From Dyella tabacisoli (GTDB lineage: Bacteria > Pseudomonadota > Gammaproteobacteria > Xanthomonadales > Rhodanobacteraceae): a stretch of 64,000 nucleotides of DNA. The position numbers were made by a program, and so were the translations under genes. The stretch covers positions 272,328 to 336,327 of the forward strand of contig NZ_KZ857175.1 of assembly GCF_003350925.1 (NCBI RefSeq). Direction: 5' to 3'. Each line of letters starts with the position of its first letter. Positions within the stretch are counted from its first letter, which is position 1. Below the pieces are notes generated by a model that was not told where the DNA came from, searched no databases, and saw nothing but the letters and a program-made list of their open reading frames with translations. Below are positions 33,499 through 42,681 of the stretch, piece by piece.

Positions 33499-34150
33499 GG
33501 CGGTAGCCGAGCCCGCGAATGCCGCGCACGGTGGCCGCGCCTTCGAGCTTGCCGCGCAGGCGCGATACGTGAACCTCGATGGCGTTGCTGGAAATGTCTT
33601 CGTCCCAGCCGGCGATGGCTTGAATGAGGCGTTCCTTGCTCACGACACGGCCGCTGTGGTGGGCGAGACATTCCAGGATCGACCATTCGCGGCGCGTGAG
33701 TTCGAGCACCTGGCCGGCCGGACTCAGCGCACGGCGGCCAGCCAGGTCGATACGCAACTGGCCGATCGTCAACTCGTTCGAGGTCGCGGCGCTGGCGCGG
33801 CGGATCAGCGCGCGGCAGCGGGCGGCCAGTTCGGGCAGGGCAAAGGGCTTGACCATGTAGTCGTCGGCGCCCAGGTCGAGCGCGCTGACGCGATCGTCCA
33901 GGCCATCTCGGGCGGTAACGATGAGCAGCGGCAGCCCGTTGCCGGCACGGCGCAACCGGCGGACCAAGGCGAAGCCATCTTCGCCCGGAAGCCCTAGATC
34001 AATGATGGCCAGATCGTAGTGGGTGCCTTCCATCAAGCCAGGGACGGGTTCGGCTGCGGCCGTGCGGTCGACGGCATAGCCTTCCGCCGACAGGCCACGG
34101 ACGATGGCATCGGCAACCAGCGAATCATCTTCGACGAGCAGAATGCGCAT
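33485..34150 (-). CDS. OmpR-family response regulator (TctD/QseB-like)
   Basis: DNA-binding response regulator of 221 residues. The receiver has the acidic pair in LLVEDDSLV, the phospho-acceptor Asp in LAIIDLGLPGEDGF and the conserved Lys in DYMVKPF. The winged-helix effector ends with AIEVHVSRLRGKLEGAATVRGIRGLGYRLE. It is the promoter-proximal gene of the pair with the kinase. It is separated from rho by a strong terminator, so it has its own promoter. Confidence 0.93.
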   Translation of the reverse strand: MRILLVEDDSLVADAIVRGLSAEGYAVDRTAAAEPVPGLMEGTHYDLAIIDLGLPGEDGFALVRRLRRAGNGLPLLIVTARDGLDDRVSALDLGADDYMVKPFALPELAARCRALIRRASAATSNELTIGQLRIDLAGRRALSPAGQVLELTRREWSILECLAHHSGRVVSKERLIQAIAGWDEDISSNAIEVHVSRLRGKLEGAATVRGIRGLGYRLEDL

Positions 34151-34249
34151 AGGGATAACGGCTGGGGGGGAGGCGGCATGCTAGCAGTAGCGGGTTATTG
34201 CGAAATAGCGGTATTGCATCCTCTTTCCCGCCGGGAGGACGGGATCAAC

Positions 34250-34276
34250 AAAAAGCCGGCACGAGGCCGGCTTTTT
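34250..34276 (-). terminator. Intrinsic terminator after rho
   Basis: GCCGGC (34255-34260) and GCCGGC (34266-34271) pair around ACGAG, flanked by AAAAA and TTTTT. It follows the rho stop by 24 bases on the minus strand and isolates the two-component pair downstream. Confidence 0.9.
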
Positions 34277-34299
34277 GCTATTGGAGCGATGCGGTTGTT

Positions 34300-36108
34300 T
34301 TAGCGCCGCATGGAGTTGAAGAACTCGTCGTTGGACTTGGTGTTCTTCATCTTGTCGAGCATGAACTCCATCGCCGTCAACTCGTCCATCGGATGCAGCA
34401 GCTTACGCAGAATCCAGATCTTGGCGAGCATGTCCGGTTCGATCAGCAGATCTTCGCGGCGGGTGCCGGAGCGATTGATGTCGATGGCCGGATACACGCG
34501 CTTCTCGGAGATGCGGCGGCTCAGGTGCACTTCCATATTGCCGGTGCCCTTGAACTCCTCGTAGATCACCTCGTCCATCTTGCTGCCGGTATCGGTCAGC
34601 GCGGTGGCGATGATGGTCAAAGAGCCGCCTTCTTCCACGTTGCGCGCGGCGCCGAAGAAGCGCTTGGGACGCTGCAGGGCGTTGGCATCGACACCGCCGG
34701 TAAGCACCTTGCCGGAGCTGGGTACCACGGTGTTGTAGGCGCGGGCCAGGCGGGTGATCGAGTCGAGCAGGATCACTACATCTTTCTTATGCTCGACCAG
34801 GCGCTTGGCCCGCTCGATCACCATCTCGGCGACCTGCACGTGGCGTACCGCCGGCTCGTCGAAGGTGGAGCTGATGACCTCGGCGCGCACGGTGCGGGCG
34901 ATTTCGGTGACTTCCTCGGGACGCTCATCGATCAGCAACATAATCAGATGCACGTCGGGATGGTTGTACTGAATGGCCTGCGCGATGTTCTGCAGCATCA
35001 TCGTCTTACCCGACTTGGGCTGCGACACGATCAGACCGCGCTGACCACGGCCGATCGGTGCGACCAGGTCGAGGATGCGTCCGGTGATATCTTCGGTCGA
35101 GCCGTTGCCGCGCTCCAGCTTGAACGACTTGCGCGGGAACAGTGGGGTGAGATTCTCGAACAGCAGCTTGTTCTTCGACGCTTCCGGCGGATCGCCGTTG
35201 ATGTCGTCGACCTTGAGCATGGCGAAATAACGCTCGCCTTCCTTCGGGTGGCGCACGCGTCCGGTGATGTAGTCGCCGGTACGCAGGTTGAAGCGGCGAA
35301 TCTGGCTGGGCGACACATAGATGTCGTCCGGTCCGGCCAGGTAGGACTCATCGGCCGAACGCAGGAAGCCGAAGCCGTCCTGCAGGATCTCCAGCACGCC
35401 CTCGGCCCAGATGCCGCCGCCGGAGCGGGCATGCGCCTTGAGGATGTTGAACACCACGTCTTGCTTGCGGGCGCGAGCGACACCTTCTTGAATGCCCAGC
35501 GACTCGGCGAATTCGAGTAGCTGAATCGAATTCTTGCGCTTGAGTTCGGTGAGATTGATGAGGCGGTCGTTGCTGCCGGCGTCGGCGAATTCGTCGTCTA
35601 CCGGTAAGCCATTGTTATTGCGCGGGTGATTGCCGCCGCCTGGGCCGCGCTGCTGCGGCTGATTCGGGTTGCCGCCGCGCTCGTGGCGGCGCCGGCGATT
35701 GCGGTCGTTACGATCATTGTTACGGTCGTTACGGCGGTCGCCGCTATTGGGGTTGTTCTGCCCAGGCTGCCCTGGATTGGCGGGCTGGCCACCTTCGCGC
35801 GATTCCTGCGGCGGGCGTGGCGAGCCTTCGCTCGATGGGGCAGGCGGGTTGGCCTGTTCGACCGGCAGGCTGGCTTGCACCGGCACTGACGGAGTTGGCG
35901 CGACGCGCTCCATGGCAGGAGCTGGCGCGGGCGGCGGTGCGCTTACGGCTTTTTCCGCTTTGGGAGCGTTTTCAGCGTTAGCCGCAGCGGCTGCCGTAGC
36001 GGCGGCCGATTTGCGTGGCGCGCGCGGACGCGGCTCGGCAGCAGGCTTGGTATCGGCGCTCTTGACGTCGTTGGATTCTTTGGTATCGATGCTATCGGAC
36101 ACGGGCAA
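34300..36108 (-). CDS. rho: Transcription termination factor Rho, with long disordered N-terminal extension
   Basis: Hexameric RNA-dependent ATPase of 602 residues that terminates transcription. The conserved core starts near residue 180 ([24 protein letters not shown]) with the RNA-binding fold ([17 protein letters not shown]), the Walker A loop in [26 protein letters not shown] and the R-loop/Q-loop region [21 protein letters not shown]. The first ~180 residues are an added low-complexity region rich in Ala, Pro, Asn, Arg and Gly, including [18 protein letters not shown]. Such inserts occur in many GC-rich species and can modify RNA binding or drive condensation. It lies downstream of trxA on the same strand. 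Confidence 0.97.
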   Translation of the reverse strand: MPVSDSIDTKESNDVKSADTKPAAEPRPRAPRKSAAATAAAAANAENAPKAEKAVSAPPPAPAPAMERVAPTPSVPVQASLPVEQANPPAPSSEGSPRPPQESREGGQPANPGQPGQNNPNSGDRRNDRNNDRNDRNRRRRHERGGNPNQPQQRGPGGGNHPRNNNGLPVDDEFADAGSNDRLINLTELKRKNSIQLLEFAESLGIQEGVARARKQDVVFNILKAHARSGGGIWAEGVLEILQDGFGFLRSADESYLAGPDDIYVSPSQIRRFNLRTGDYITGRVRHPKEGERYFAMLKVDDINGDPPEASKNKLLFENLTPLFPRKSFKLERGNGSTEDITGRILDLVAPIGRGQRGLIVSQPKSGKTMMLQNIAQAIQYNHPDVHLIMLLIDERPEEVTEIARTVRAEVISSTFDEPAVRHVQVAEMVIERAKRLVEHKKDVVILLDSITRLARAYNTVVPSSGKVLTGGVDANALQRPKRFFGAARNVEEGGSLTIIATALTDTGSKMDEVIYEEFKGTGNMEVHLSRRISEKRVYPAIDINRSGTRREDLLIEPDMLAKIWILRKLLHPMDELTAMEFMLDKMKNTKSNDEFFNSMRR

Positions 36109-36253
36109 ACCTCATGGGGGCGCCGTTAATACAGGAGGGAGGATGTGCGTCGCGCGGAAGGCGCAGGGGACAGGAGAGTCCCGACGGACGTGCCAATCTA
36201 GCACCCGCCGCGCTGCGCAGTAAAGCGCGGCGGCGGGATCTGGTTCACAACGC

Positions 36254-36580
36254 TTAGATGGCGCTGTCGATCATCTTGGCCAATTGGCCCTTGCTGACGG
36301 CGCCGATCTGGGTCGCCTCGACCTTGCCGTTCTTGAATACCATCAAGGTCGGAATGCCGCGCACAGCGTAGTCTTTTGGGGTTTTCTGGTTCTGGTCGAT
36401 ATTGATCTTGACGACCCGCAGCTTGCCCTCGTACTGCTTGGCCAGCTCCTCCAGCGCCGGCGCAATGGCCTTGCAGGGGCCGCACCATTCAGCCCAGAAA
36501 TCCAGCAGGACCGGGGTATCGGATTCGAGTACTTCCTTTTGGAAGGCGTCGTCAGTCACATGGGTAATCAGTTCGCTCAC
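36254..36580 (-). CDS. trxA: Thioredoxin
   Basis: Cytoplasmic dithiol-disulfide reductase of 108 residues with the active site WCGPCK in LLDFWAEWCGPCKAIAPALEEL and the cis-Pro region VRGIPTLMVFKNG. This is the typical TrxA length and sequence. It is directly upstream of rho and divergent from rhlB, an order also found in enteric bacteria. It presumably shares a promoter with rho or has its own terminator-less read-through, as no hairpin is seen in the 145-base gap. Confidence 0.97.
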   Translation of the reverse strand: MSELITHVTDDAFQKEVLESDTPVLLDFWAEWCGPCKAIAPALEELAKQYEGKLRVVKINIDQNQKTPKDYAVRGIPTLMVFKNGKVEATQIGAVSKGQLAKMIDSAI

Positions 36581-37019
36581 CGGGTTCTCCGAAGGTAGGC
36601 GGGGGAAGGTATGACGACCACGCGGCCAGCATCAGCTACACTTGGGCGCCCATGAAGCGCGGGTCGGTTCAGGTTTGAGAAGGTGATGCCGTTGCGGCAA
36701 GCCTCCATTCCAGCGTAAGTCGAGGCGCGATTCAAGCGATTCAAGGGCAGCAGCAGGTGGTTCCGTTGACATAGGTGAAGTGGTTGGCCCCATGGCCCAT
36801 AGCCCCTTCACCTATGCCAGCGGGGCTGCCAGTTGCCGTCGCCCGCCACTTCGGCGCCAGCGTTGAGCGTGCCACCGGCAGCGTAGCCCCTCCAGGCCGC
36901 CCTGTCGCCGGACCGCCGCACCGCGCCGCATCTATCCACCTGTCCCGCGGCTGTCTGATCGCCCTGGGGCCGGGTAAGCCGCCCTATGCGGATACCCGTA
37001 TCTTCTGGTTACTCACTCC
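36581..37019. other. Long divergent gap between trxA and rhlB with a leader hairpin
   Basis: These 439 bases hold no supported gene. CATAGGTGAAG at 36770-36780 pairs with CTTCACCTATG at 36806-36816, an 11-bp stem with a 25-base structured loop. TACACT at about 36638 could be a -10 for a transcript toward rhlB, which would give a long 5' leader. Long leaders are common on RNA-helicase mRNAs for autoregulation. No known RNA family (RNase P, tmRNA, SRP, 6S) was recognised. Confidence 0.4.
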
Positions 37020-38753
37020 ATGTCACAAACCGTACTCACCGATACCTTTTTCACCAATTTCGATCTGCACCCGCTGTTGCAGAAAAGTCTGGACGATAGC
37101 GGCTTTACCCGCTGCACCCCGATTCAAGCGCTGACCCTGCCGGTAGCCCTGACCGGGCGCGACGTCGCCGGCCAGGCCCAGACCGGCACCGGCAAGACCT
37201 GCGCCTTTCTGGTCGCCTTGATGAATCGCCTGTTGACCAACCCGGCCGTGGCCGAGCGCAAGGACAGCGATCCGCGCGCGCTCATCATTGCGCCGACTCG
37301 CGAACTGGCGATCCAGATCGAGAAAGACGCTCAGGCCGTCGGCCGCCACACCGGCCTGCGCACGGCCTTGATCTACGGCGGCGTCGACTACGACAAGCAG
37401 CGCCAGCAGCTCAAGGACGGTTGCGACATCATCATCGCCACGCCGGGTCGCCTGCTCGATTACTACAAGCAGAACGTGTTTGGCTTCAACGGCGTTGAAG
37501 TGATGGTGGTCGATGAGGCCGATCGCATGTTCGATCTAGGCTTTATCAAAGACGTTCGCTTCATTTTTCGCCGCCTGCCGGTGCGCGAACAGCGCCAGGT
37601 GCTGCTGTTCTCCGCCACGCTGAGCCATCGCGTGTTGGAGCTGGCCTACGAGCATATGCACAACGCCGAAAAGCTGGTGGTGGAGACCGAGAACGTCACT
37701 GCCGATCGCGTGCGTCAGTTGGTCTATTTCCCCGCCAAAGAAGAAAAGATGCCGTTGCTGCTGAACTTGCTTGAGCGCACCAGCGCCGAGCGCAGCATCA
37801 TCTTCGTCAATACCAAGGCCGCGGCCGAGCGCATCACCGACCGGGTGAAGCGACAGGGTTACCGCGTGGGTGCGCTGTCCGGCGACGTGCCGCAGCTCAA
37901 GCGTCAAAAGTTGTTACAGCGCTTCCAGGAAGGTCAGCTCGACATGTTGGTGTGTACCGACGTGGCGGCACGCGGCCTGCACATTCCGGCGGTCAGCCAC
38001 GTATTCAACTACGACTTGCCGCAGGATGCCGAAGACTACGTGCACCGCATCGGCCGCACCGCCCGCCTGGGCGCCGAGGGCGATGCGATCAGCTTTGCCT
38101 GTGACCTCTACGCCATGTCGCTGCCGGATATCGAGACCTATATCGGCCAGCGTATTCCCGTCGCCGCGATTGATCCGGCGTTGCTGGTGATGCCGAAGCC
38201 GCGCGAAATGGACGCGCAGTTCGCTGCGGCGGCTGCGGCCGACAGCGCGGAGTTCGGTGACAAGGTGGTGGCGCGCGAGAAAGACGGCTCCCCCTCGCGT
38301 AGTCGTTCCCCAGGTGGTCGTGGTGGCCGCGGTGGCCGTGATGGCGAGCGGCCGGCACGTGAGGGCTCGCGCCCGGCGCGTAGCCATGACGCTGCCGCAA
38401 GCACCGAAGCTGCGCGTCCCGCCGCCAAGCCCGCGCCTGCCGTGGGTTCAAACAGCGAAGCCGGTGCGGCGGCCGAGGCCGAGCGCAAGCGCCGCCGTCG
38501 TCGCGGTGGCCGCAATCGTCGCCGTGAAGACGGCACGCCGAACGCCGAGGTGAACGGCAATGCAGCCGTCACTGCCGACAACCGCGCCCCGCGCGGTGAA
38601 CGCCGTCCGCCGCGCGAGCGTGGCGCGAACGAGCAGGCTGGTGCTCGTCCGTCACGCCAGGTCGTGGTGAGTGCGGGTCATACCGCCGAGCACACGGCGC
38701 CGAAAAAGCCGGGCTTCTTCCGTCGCCTGACCCGGCTTTTCACCGGCCGCTAA
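37020..38753 (+). CDS. rhlB: ATP-dependent RNA helicase RhlB (DEAD-box)
   Basis: Degradosome-type DEAD-box helicase of 577 residues. All core motifs are seen: Q motif with F near the start ([14 protein letters not shown]), Walker [48 protein letters not shown] and [18 protein letters not shown]. The C-terminal ~180 residues are a basic, Arg/Gly-rich tail ([31 protein letters not shown]), longer than in enteric RhlB, probably for RNA or RNase E contact. Divergence from trxA-rho supports the rhlB name. Confidence 0.93.
   Translation: MSQTVLTDTFFTNFDLHPLLQKSLDDSGFTRCTPIQALTLPVALTGRDVAGQAQTGTGKTCAFLVALMNRLLTNPAVAERKDSDPRALIIAPTRELAIQIEKDAQAVGRHTGLRTALIYGGVDYDKQRQQLKDGCDIIIATPGRLLDYYKQNVFGFNGVEVMVVDEADRMFDLGFIKDVRFIFRRLPVREQRQVLLFSATLSHRVLELAYEHMHNAEKLVVETENVTADRVRQLVYFPAKEEKMPLLLNLLERTSAERSIIFVNTKAAAERITDRVKRQGYRVGALSGDVPQLKRQKLLQRFQEGQLDMLVCTDVAARGLHIPAVSHVFNYDLPQDAEDYVHRIGRTARLGAEGDAISFACDLYAMSLPDIETYIGQRIPVAAIDPALLVMPKPREMDAQFAAAAAADSAEFGDKVVAREKDGSPSRSRSPGGRGGRGGRDGERPAREGSRPARSHDAAASTEAARPAAKPAPAVGSNSEAGAAAEAERKRRRRRGGRNRRREDGTPNAEVNGNAAVTADNRAPRGERRPPRERGANEQAGARPSRQVVVSAGHTAEHTAPKKPGFFRRLTRLFTGR
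38704..38740 (+). terminator. Terminator-like hairpin inside the 3' end of rhlB
   Basis: AAAAGCCGGG at 38704-38713 pairs with CCCGGCTTTT at 38731-38740 (10 bp, 17-base loop, ending in four Ts). It lies within the last 17 codons, which encode [15 protein letters not shown]. Confidence 0.5.
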
Positions 38754-38863
38754 GCACGCCACAAACTCCCTTTCTTGCTGGCAAGGGAGGGATGTCGCTG
38801 CAAGGTTCCTCCTGCGGCGTGCCGGTTGGGGGTAACGTGCCTGCTCAAGCGGTTTCGTAAGCG

Positions 38864-38915
38864 GCTATTTTCGTAAACGAAATAGCTCCGGCACCTCGAA
38901 GTTTTTCGAGGTGCC
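38864..38915. terminator. Two adjacent hairpins between rhlB and ftsE
   Basis: GCTATTTTCG at 38864-38873 pairs with CGAAATAGC at 38878-38886 (one bulged T). GGCACCTCGAA at 38890-38900 pairs perfectly with TTCGAGGTGCC at 38905-38915. They fill the gap before ftsE and may stop rhlB transcripts or regulate ftsEX. Confidence 0.55.
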
Positions 38916-38960
38916 GCTTATCCTTGTCACGATTGCGCCATCAGGATTGGGAGAGCATCG

Positions 38961-39638
38961 GTGATTCGCTTCGAGCAAGTCAGCAAACGCTACGAGGGCG
39001 GCCACGAGGCGTTGTCGCAGCTTTCTTTTCACGTGGCTCCTGGGGAAATGGCCTTTGTCACCGGCCACTCCGGTGCCGGCAAGAGCACCTTGCTCAAGCT
39101 GCTGGGATTGATCGAGCGCCCTTCTCATGGGTTGATCGCCCTGGACGGGCAGAGCCTGGCCAAAGTCGGCCGCGCCGGTATCCCCAAGTTGCGGCGCCGG
39201 ATCGGCATGGTGTTTCAAGATCATCGCCTGCTGATGGACCGAACGGTTTACGCCAACGTCGAGCTGCCGCTGGTGATCGGCGGCATCGCGCCGGCCGAGC
39301 GTGGCCGGCGTGCGCGTGCGGCGTTGGAGAAGGTCGGCTTGCTCGCCTACGAACGCCAGCTACCGGCATCGCTATCGGCCGGCGAGCGGCAACGCGTGGG
39401 TATCGCCCGCGCCATTGTCGCCAAGCCGACCTTGCTGATCGCCGACGAACCCACCGGCAACCTGGATCCCCAATTGGCGGTGGAAATCATGGAGCTGTTT
39501 GCCGAATTCCAACAGGTCGGCACCACCGTGCTGATCGCCAGCCACGACCTACCCTTGATTAAGCGCATGAAGAAGCGCGTGGTGGTGTTGGATCATGGCC
39601 GGCTGGTGGCCGATATCGCGGCGCAGGAGGTGCTGTGA
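38961..39638 (+). CDS. ftsE: Cell division ATP-binding protein FtsE
   Basis: ABC-type ATPase of 225 residues that pairs with FtsX to activate septal peptidoglycan hydrolases. Walker A is GHSGAGKS (about residues 35-42), the signature is LSAGERQRVGIARAI, Walker B is LLIADEPTGNLD, and SHDLPLI carries the switch His. VSKRYEGGHEALSQLSF at the start is typical FtsE. The start is GTG with GGGAGA eight bases upstream. It overlaps ftsX by 4 bases. Confidence 0.96.
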   Translation: MIRFEQVSKRYEGGHEALSQLSFHVAPGEMAFVTGHSGAGKSTLLKLLGLIERPSHGLIALDGQSLAKVGRAGIPKLRRRIGMVFQDHRLLMDRTVYANVELPLVIGGIAPAERGRRARAALEKVGLLAYERQLPASLSAGERQRVGIARAIVAKPTLLIADEPTGNLDPQLAVEIMELFAEFQQVGTTVLIASHDLPLIKRMKKRVVVLDHGRLVADIAAQEVL

Positions 39639-40609
39639 ACACGTCGACCGAGCTGCCGCACAACGAGACGCCGGCGCATGCGGAGCGTCATCGCCCGCGT
39701 AAGTTTGCTAGCTGGCACGAACACCATGGCTGGAGCGCCGGAGCCAGTTTGCGACGCTTGATGTCGCGCCCGCTCGGCACCTTGCTGACGGTGGCTGTGA
39801 TGGGTTTGGCGCTGGCGTTGCCGTTGGCCTTTTATCTGCTGCTCGGCAATGTGCAGAAGATGGGCGATGCCTTGGGCCAGAATCAAACCGTGAGCGCCTT
39901 TCTGAAGTCGGGTCAGACGGGGTCGGCAGCGGAGCTGATCGCGACCAAGTTGCGCGATCGCGCCGACGTTGCCGCGGTGGCCGTGAAAACGCCACAGCAG
40001 GGTCTGGACGAGTTGGCCAAGATGCAAGGTTTCGGTGGCGCGCTACACGCGCTGGACGATAACCCGTTGCCTTATGTGCTCGATGTATTGCCGAAGCCTG
40101 GGCTGGCGGCTAATGAGGTCGAGCAATTGGTCACCGACTTGCGCGCTATACAAGGTATCGACCTGGTGCAGGACAGCGGCACGTGGCGGCAGCGACTGGA
40201 TGCCTTGCTTGGCGTCGGCAAGCGCACCGCGATGGTGTTGGCCGCCTTGTTGACCCTGGCCGCGTTGCTGGTAGTGGGCAATACCATTCGGATGGATATC
40301 TCCAGCCGCAGTGAAGAGATCGATGTGCTGATGCTGGTAGGGGCCAGTCGTGCCTTTGTGCGCCGGCCTTATCTCTATGCCGGCATTTGGTACGGCTTGT
40401 TCAGCGGTTTGCTGGCCGCGTTGCTGGCGGTGCTGGTCGAGCTGGCCTTGGCCGAGCCGGTGTCGCGCTTGGGCTCGGCCTATGAGGGTCGCTTGCAGAT
40501 CGGCGGCTTGCCGCTATGGCTGTTGATCGCCGTACCGTTCGCCGCTGCCGTGCTGGGCTGGCTCGGCGCGCGATTGGTTAGTGCCTGGCAACTACGCAAG
40601 GCGGCGTAA
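39635..40609 (+). CDS. ftsX: Cell division protein FtsX
   Basis: Inner-membrane partner of FtsE, 324 residues, relaying ATP hydrolysis to periplasmic amidase activators. The cytoplasmic N-terminus is followed by a first helix (LGTLLTVAVMGLALALPLAFYLLLG), a periplasmic domain (to about residue 175) with the FtsX pattern VSAFLKSGQTGSAA...ALDDNPLPYVLDV, and three C-terminal helices including ALLTLAALLVVGNTIRMDISSR with the conserved NTIR. GTG start overlapping ftsE as GTGA. Confidence 0.95.
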   Translation: MNTSTELPHNETPAHAERHRPRKFASWHEHHGWSAGASLRRLMSRPLGTLLTVAVMGLALALPLAFYLLLGNVQKMGDALGQNQTVSAFLKSGQTGSAAELIATKLRDRADVAAVAVKTPQQGLDELAKMQGFGGALHALDDNPLPYVLDVLPKPGLAANEVEQLVTDLRAIQGIDLVQDSGTWRQRLDALLGVGKRTAMVLAALLTLAALLVVGNTIRMDISSRSEEIDVLMLVGASRAFVRRPYLYAGIWYGLFSGLLAALLAVLVELALAEPVSRLGSAYEGRLQIGGLPLWLLIAVPFAAAVLGWLGARLVSAWQLRKAA

Positions 40610-40771
40610 GTCCATGCGAGTGCCGCAGCCGGCAGCGCGAGGGAGTGTAGTAGTGACGCCGGTCGCAGGCGGTAAGGCGGCTGTCAGGGCAAGATGGCGG
40701 CTTGGGCGAGCGCGGGGGGCGTTCGTTGTTTCTAAGGCTGGGATGCCGCGTGTCAGTTGGGCGGGTAGGGA

Positions 40772-41614
40772 ATGAACGCAAGTTTCAGTCATCGAGTCGT
40801 TAGCGACGCGCCGCGCGTGTTGGTCGTCGATGGCTCAAGAGTGGTACGTCAATTGATTACCCGTGTGCTCAACGTCGAGCTGCCGGGAGCTGAAGTGGTC
40901 GGCTGTGCCAGTGGCGCCGAAGCGCAGCCGTTACTTGAAGGCGGCGTGTTCGACTTCATCACCATTTCGCTGCGCTTGCCCGACATGGACGGCTTGGAGC
41001 TGGCGCGCTACGTGCGCGAATCGGCGCCGCAGATCTATGTGCCCATTGTGGTGGTGTCGGGCGATGTCGACGATCGCTTGCATCGGCGTGTGCTGGGCGA
41101 GCATGTGACCGATTACTTCGATAAATCGCTGGGCTTTCAGGCGTTGGCCGAGTTTATTCGCGGCTACGTGCGGCCAGAGAGCATGGCCGAAGGCGTGGTG
41201 TTGTATGTCGAAGATAGCCGTGTCGTTGCACTGGCGACGCGTCGCATGCTGGAAAAATATGGCCTTACCGTGCGCCACGTGATTAGCGCCGAAGACGCGC
41301 TGGCCTTGCTCGATGCGGCGCAGGCAGAGGGTGAAATAGGCGCCGACGTGGTGCTTACCGACGTCAGCCTCAAAGGCGAGCTTACCGGTGGCGATTTGCT
41401 TGAACGGATCCGGCGCGATTATGGTTACAGCAAGGGTCGTTTGCCGGTGCTGGTGATGACCGGTGATGAAAATCCGGCCAATCAAGCGGCGCTGCTCAAA
41501 GCTGGCGCCAATGATCTGGTCGAAAAACCCGCTGAGGAAAAACTCCTGGTTACCAAGTTGCTGTTTCAGTTGCGCGTGGCGCGACATTTGCGCGAGCGCG
41601 AAATCGCGGTATGA
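40772..41614 (+). CDS. Double-receiver response regulator with a degenerate first receiver
   Basis: Protein of 280 residues made only of two CheY-like receiver domains (about 15-130 and 140-265) with no output domain. In the first, the phospho-acceptor Asp is replaced by Ser66 ([13 protein letters not shown]) and the acidic pair reads DG, although Lys118 is kept, so it is a pseudo-receiver. The second has the acidic pair ED (YVEDSR), Asp197 (VLTDVSL), Thr230 and Lys252, so it should be phosphorylated. The ung start overlaps its stop by 4 bases. No kinase gene is adjacent. Likely a signalling connector; partners unknown. Confidence 0.85.
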   Translation: MNASFSHRVVSDAPRVLVVDGSRVVRQLITRVLNVELPGAEVVGCASGAEAQPLLEGGVFDFITISLRLPDMDGLELARYVRESAPQIYVPIVVVSGDVDDRLHRRVLGEHVTDYFDKSLGFQALAEFIRGYVRPESMAEGVVLYVEDSRVVALATRRMLEKYGLTVRHVISAEDALALLDAAQAEGEIGADVVLTDVSLKGELTGGDLLERIRRDYGYSKGRLPVLVMTGDENPANQAALLKAGANDLVEKPAEEKLLVTKLLFQLRVARHLREREIAV

Positions 41615-42312
41615 GCGAAGGACGTATCAAGCTGGAGCCTTCCTGGAAAGATCGGATCGGCGGCTATCTGGAACGCCCCGATATGCTGGCGCTGGCGGAT
41701 TTTCTGCGCGCCGAAAAACATGCCGGCAAAGTGATCTATCCGCCCGGCGCGGAAATTTTCGCCGCGTTCGAACATACCCCGTTCAATGCGGTGCGTGTGG
41801 TGATCCTCGGGCAAGATCCGTATCACGGACCTGACCAGGCGCATGGCTTGTGCTTCTCGGTGCGGCCCGGTGTACCGACGCCCCCTTCCTTGCAAAACAT
41901 CTACAAAGAAATTAAGCGCGATCTTGGCTTGGCCGTGCCCGACCATGGCTGCCTGACCCCCTGGGCCGATCGTGGCGTATTGCTGCTCAATGCCGTGCTT
42001 ACGGTGGAGCGCAGTCTCGCCGCCTCGCATCAGGGCAAAGGTTGGGAAGGCTTTACCGATGCCGCCATCGACGCGCTTAATCGCGAGCGCGAAGGCTTGG
42101 TATTTTTGCTATGGGGCTCTTACGCCCAGCGCAAGGGCCAGTTGATCGATTCAAGCCGCCATTGCATCCTGCGCTCGGTACATCCGTCGCCCTTGTCGGC
42201 ACATCGCGGCTTTATCGGCTGCGGTCATTTCTCGGCGGCCAATCACTATCTTGAGTCGCATGGGCAAACGCCGATCGATTGGTCCTTGCCACCGCGCAAC
42301 CAACTGGCCTGA
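41611..42312 (+). CDS. ung: Uracil-DNA glycosylase
   Basis: Removes uracil from DNA as the first step of base-excision repair. The 233-residue enzyme has the water-activating loop GQDPYHG with catalytic Asp69, the Phe of the uracil pocket in [16 protein letters not shown] with the Asn, and the Leu-intercalation loop [18 protein letters not shown] with the catalytic His. Family 1 assignment is secure. Its ATG overlaps the stop of the double-receiver gene, so the pair is translationally coupled. Confidence 0.97.
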   Translation: MSEGRIKLEPSWKDRIGGYLERPDMLALADFLRAEKHAGKVIYPPGAEIFAAFEHTPFNAVRVVILGQDPYHGPDQAHGLCFSVRPGVPTPPSLQNIYKEIKRDLGLAVPDHGCLTPWADRGVLLLNAVLTVERSLAASHQGKGWEGFTDAAIDALNREREGLVFLLWGSYAQRKGQLIDSSRHCILRSVHPSPLSAHRGFIGCGHFSAANHYLESHGQTPIDWSLPPRNQLA

Positions 42313-42681
42313 GATGTCGTTGTAAGTGCCGCGAGAAAGGTTGCTCGAAGCTTTTAGATGAGCCCTGGGTGCGCTTGTTCGGAGCCTCTGTCAAGGGCAG
42401 GACGGGGTGTTTTCGCGATATATATTTTTGCTGCTTTTGCATCTGCGCTAAAAGAGTCGGTGCGATAATAAGCACATGTCCGCTACTCCCGATCGATTCG
42501 ACGAATCCGTTTGCGATCGTATCGATGACTCGCTCCATCCCTCTTGCGGCGCCGCCAGCTTAGCCGCGTGCGACACGCCATTAGCGGAGCCAGGGGCGCG
42601 GGACTTATCAGGTTTCTCCATTCCTGGATTAGCTGTTCGGTCATCCAGCTTGATCGACCTTTCATCAGTACGGAGCGTTGT
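42313..42681. other. Gap between ung and the SPFH gene
   Basis: In these 369 bases I see no convincing gene. An open frame from 42476 (start MSATPDRFDESVC) has no ribosome site or recognisable family. An AT-rich stretch around 42415-42475 (GATATATATTTTTGC) may hold the promoter of the SPFH gene. Nothing else recognised. Confidence 0.35.

Noticed and set aside
34198..35520. 440-codon plus-strand frame opposite rho
   Set aside because: Antisense to the conserved Rho core; residue composition (His, Gly, Asp rich) and lack of start signals mark it as a shadow.
36775..37134. 119-residue frame overlapping the start of rhlB
   Set aside because: Pro/Cys-rich composition, no ribosome site and it runs out of frame into the rhlB coding region.
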